From: DATKMP01 sp035541775
GTDB taxonomy: Bacteria; Bacteroidota; Ignavibacteria; UBA10030
Assembly (NCBI GenBank): GCA_035541775.1
Contig: DATKMP010000086.1
Location: forward strand, 1-23,896
Direction of reading: 5' to 3'
DNA: 23,896 nt
The notes under the pieces were generated by a model. The model had not been told where the DNA came from and did not search any database. It was given only the letters and a program-made list of their open reading frames with translations. The position numbers and the translations under genes were made by a program. Positions 23,838 through 23,896 of this stretch are shown piece after piece; within the stretch, counting starts at the first letter, position 1; each line of letters begins with the position of its first letter.

Positions 23838-23896
23838 CATCGTCGTTGAGTGGCGCGATATGGGGAATGAACGAGGTTGCAACAACGATAACGCTC
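23831..23896 (+). CDS. Start of an unidentified, probably membrane, protein (runs off right edge)
   Basis: ATG 23831 overlaps the panD stop by 7 nt and stays open to the edge for 22 codons, reading MLTSSLSGAIWGMNEV then ATTITL. The Gly/Ala/Trp-rich, uncharged character looks like the first membrane helix of an integral membrane protein. Too little is visible to assign a family. Confidence 0.45.
   Translation, partial: MLTSSLSGAIWGMNEVATTITL

Noticed and set aside
1..23896. CRISPR arrays, tRNA/rRNA genes, insertion sequences, integrases, toxin-antitoxin or restriction genes
   Set aside because: I looked for these on both strands and saw no regularly spaced repeats, tRNA-like cloverleaf, transposase motifs or defence domains; nearly all bases are taken by well-supported core genes.

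Overview
The window looks like a chromosomal segment from a Gram-negative member of the FCB group, most likely the Bacteroidota/Ignavibacteriota/Chlorobiota side. The main reasons are a type IX secretion (T9SS) sortase PorU, a secreted protein ending in a T9SS-type C-terminal sorting domain, a glgA followed by a DUF4270-like lipoprotein, many outer-membrane and lipoprotein signals, often weak Shine-Dalgarno sequences, and moderate GC. The genus cannot be named from the sequence alone. I see no rRNA, tRNA, CRISPR array, insertion sequence, integrase or phage gene, and no marked change in base composition. This reads as core chromosome rather than an island.

Layout. (1) 1-2219, minus: 5' three quarters of porU, running off the left edge. 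(2) 2220-2518: gene-free divergent region holding a perfect 13-bp hairpin with a U-tract directly against the porU start codon. (3) 2519-10119, plus: glgA, a DUF4270-like lipoprotein, a FadL/PorV-clan outer-membrane protein, rpiB, glyA, tatC and a trans-polyprenyl diphosphate synthase. From 4121 onward the genes are tightly packed, with spacings of 0-6 nt or a 1-nt overlap. (4) 10134-19818, minus: an eleven-gene, almost fully overlapping run: htpX, capA-like, bamD, acyl-CoA thioesterase, FG-GAP repeat protein, T9SS-tailed metalloprotease, ccmA, ccmB, ccmC, ccmD, ccmE. (5) 19931-23311, minus: lemA, TPM-domain membrane protein, response regulator, TPM-domain protein, nitrilase-family amidase. 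(6) 23460 to the right edge, plus: panD and the first 22 codons of a probable membrane protein.

How the genes fit together. The common theme is the cell envelope: sorting and secretion (PorU, TatC, BamD, the T9SS cargo), membrane quality control (HtpX), isoprenoid carriers or quinones (polyprenyl synthase), and assembly of c-type cytochromes in the periplasm (CcmABCDE). Central metabolism is represented by glycogen synthase, ribose-5-phosphate isomerase B, serine hydroxymethyltransferase and aspartate decarboxylase.

The points most worth a second look are: the terminator-like hairpin in the porU leader; a CcmE whose haem-binding His is replaced by Cys (CxxxY type) beside a CcmC with a CcsA-like WWD motif and no ccmF/G/H in view; a response regulator with a histidine-kinase-like helical domain that has lost its phospho-acceptor His, inserted between two TPM genes of a LemA operon; and a translationally coupled FG-GAP protein/metalloprotease pair upstream of ccmA. 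I did not find a clearly new defence or mobile system here.
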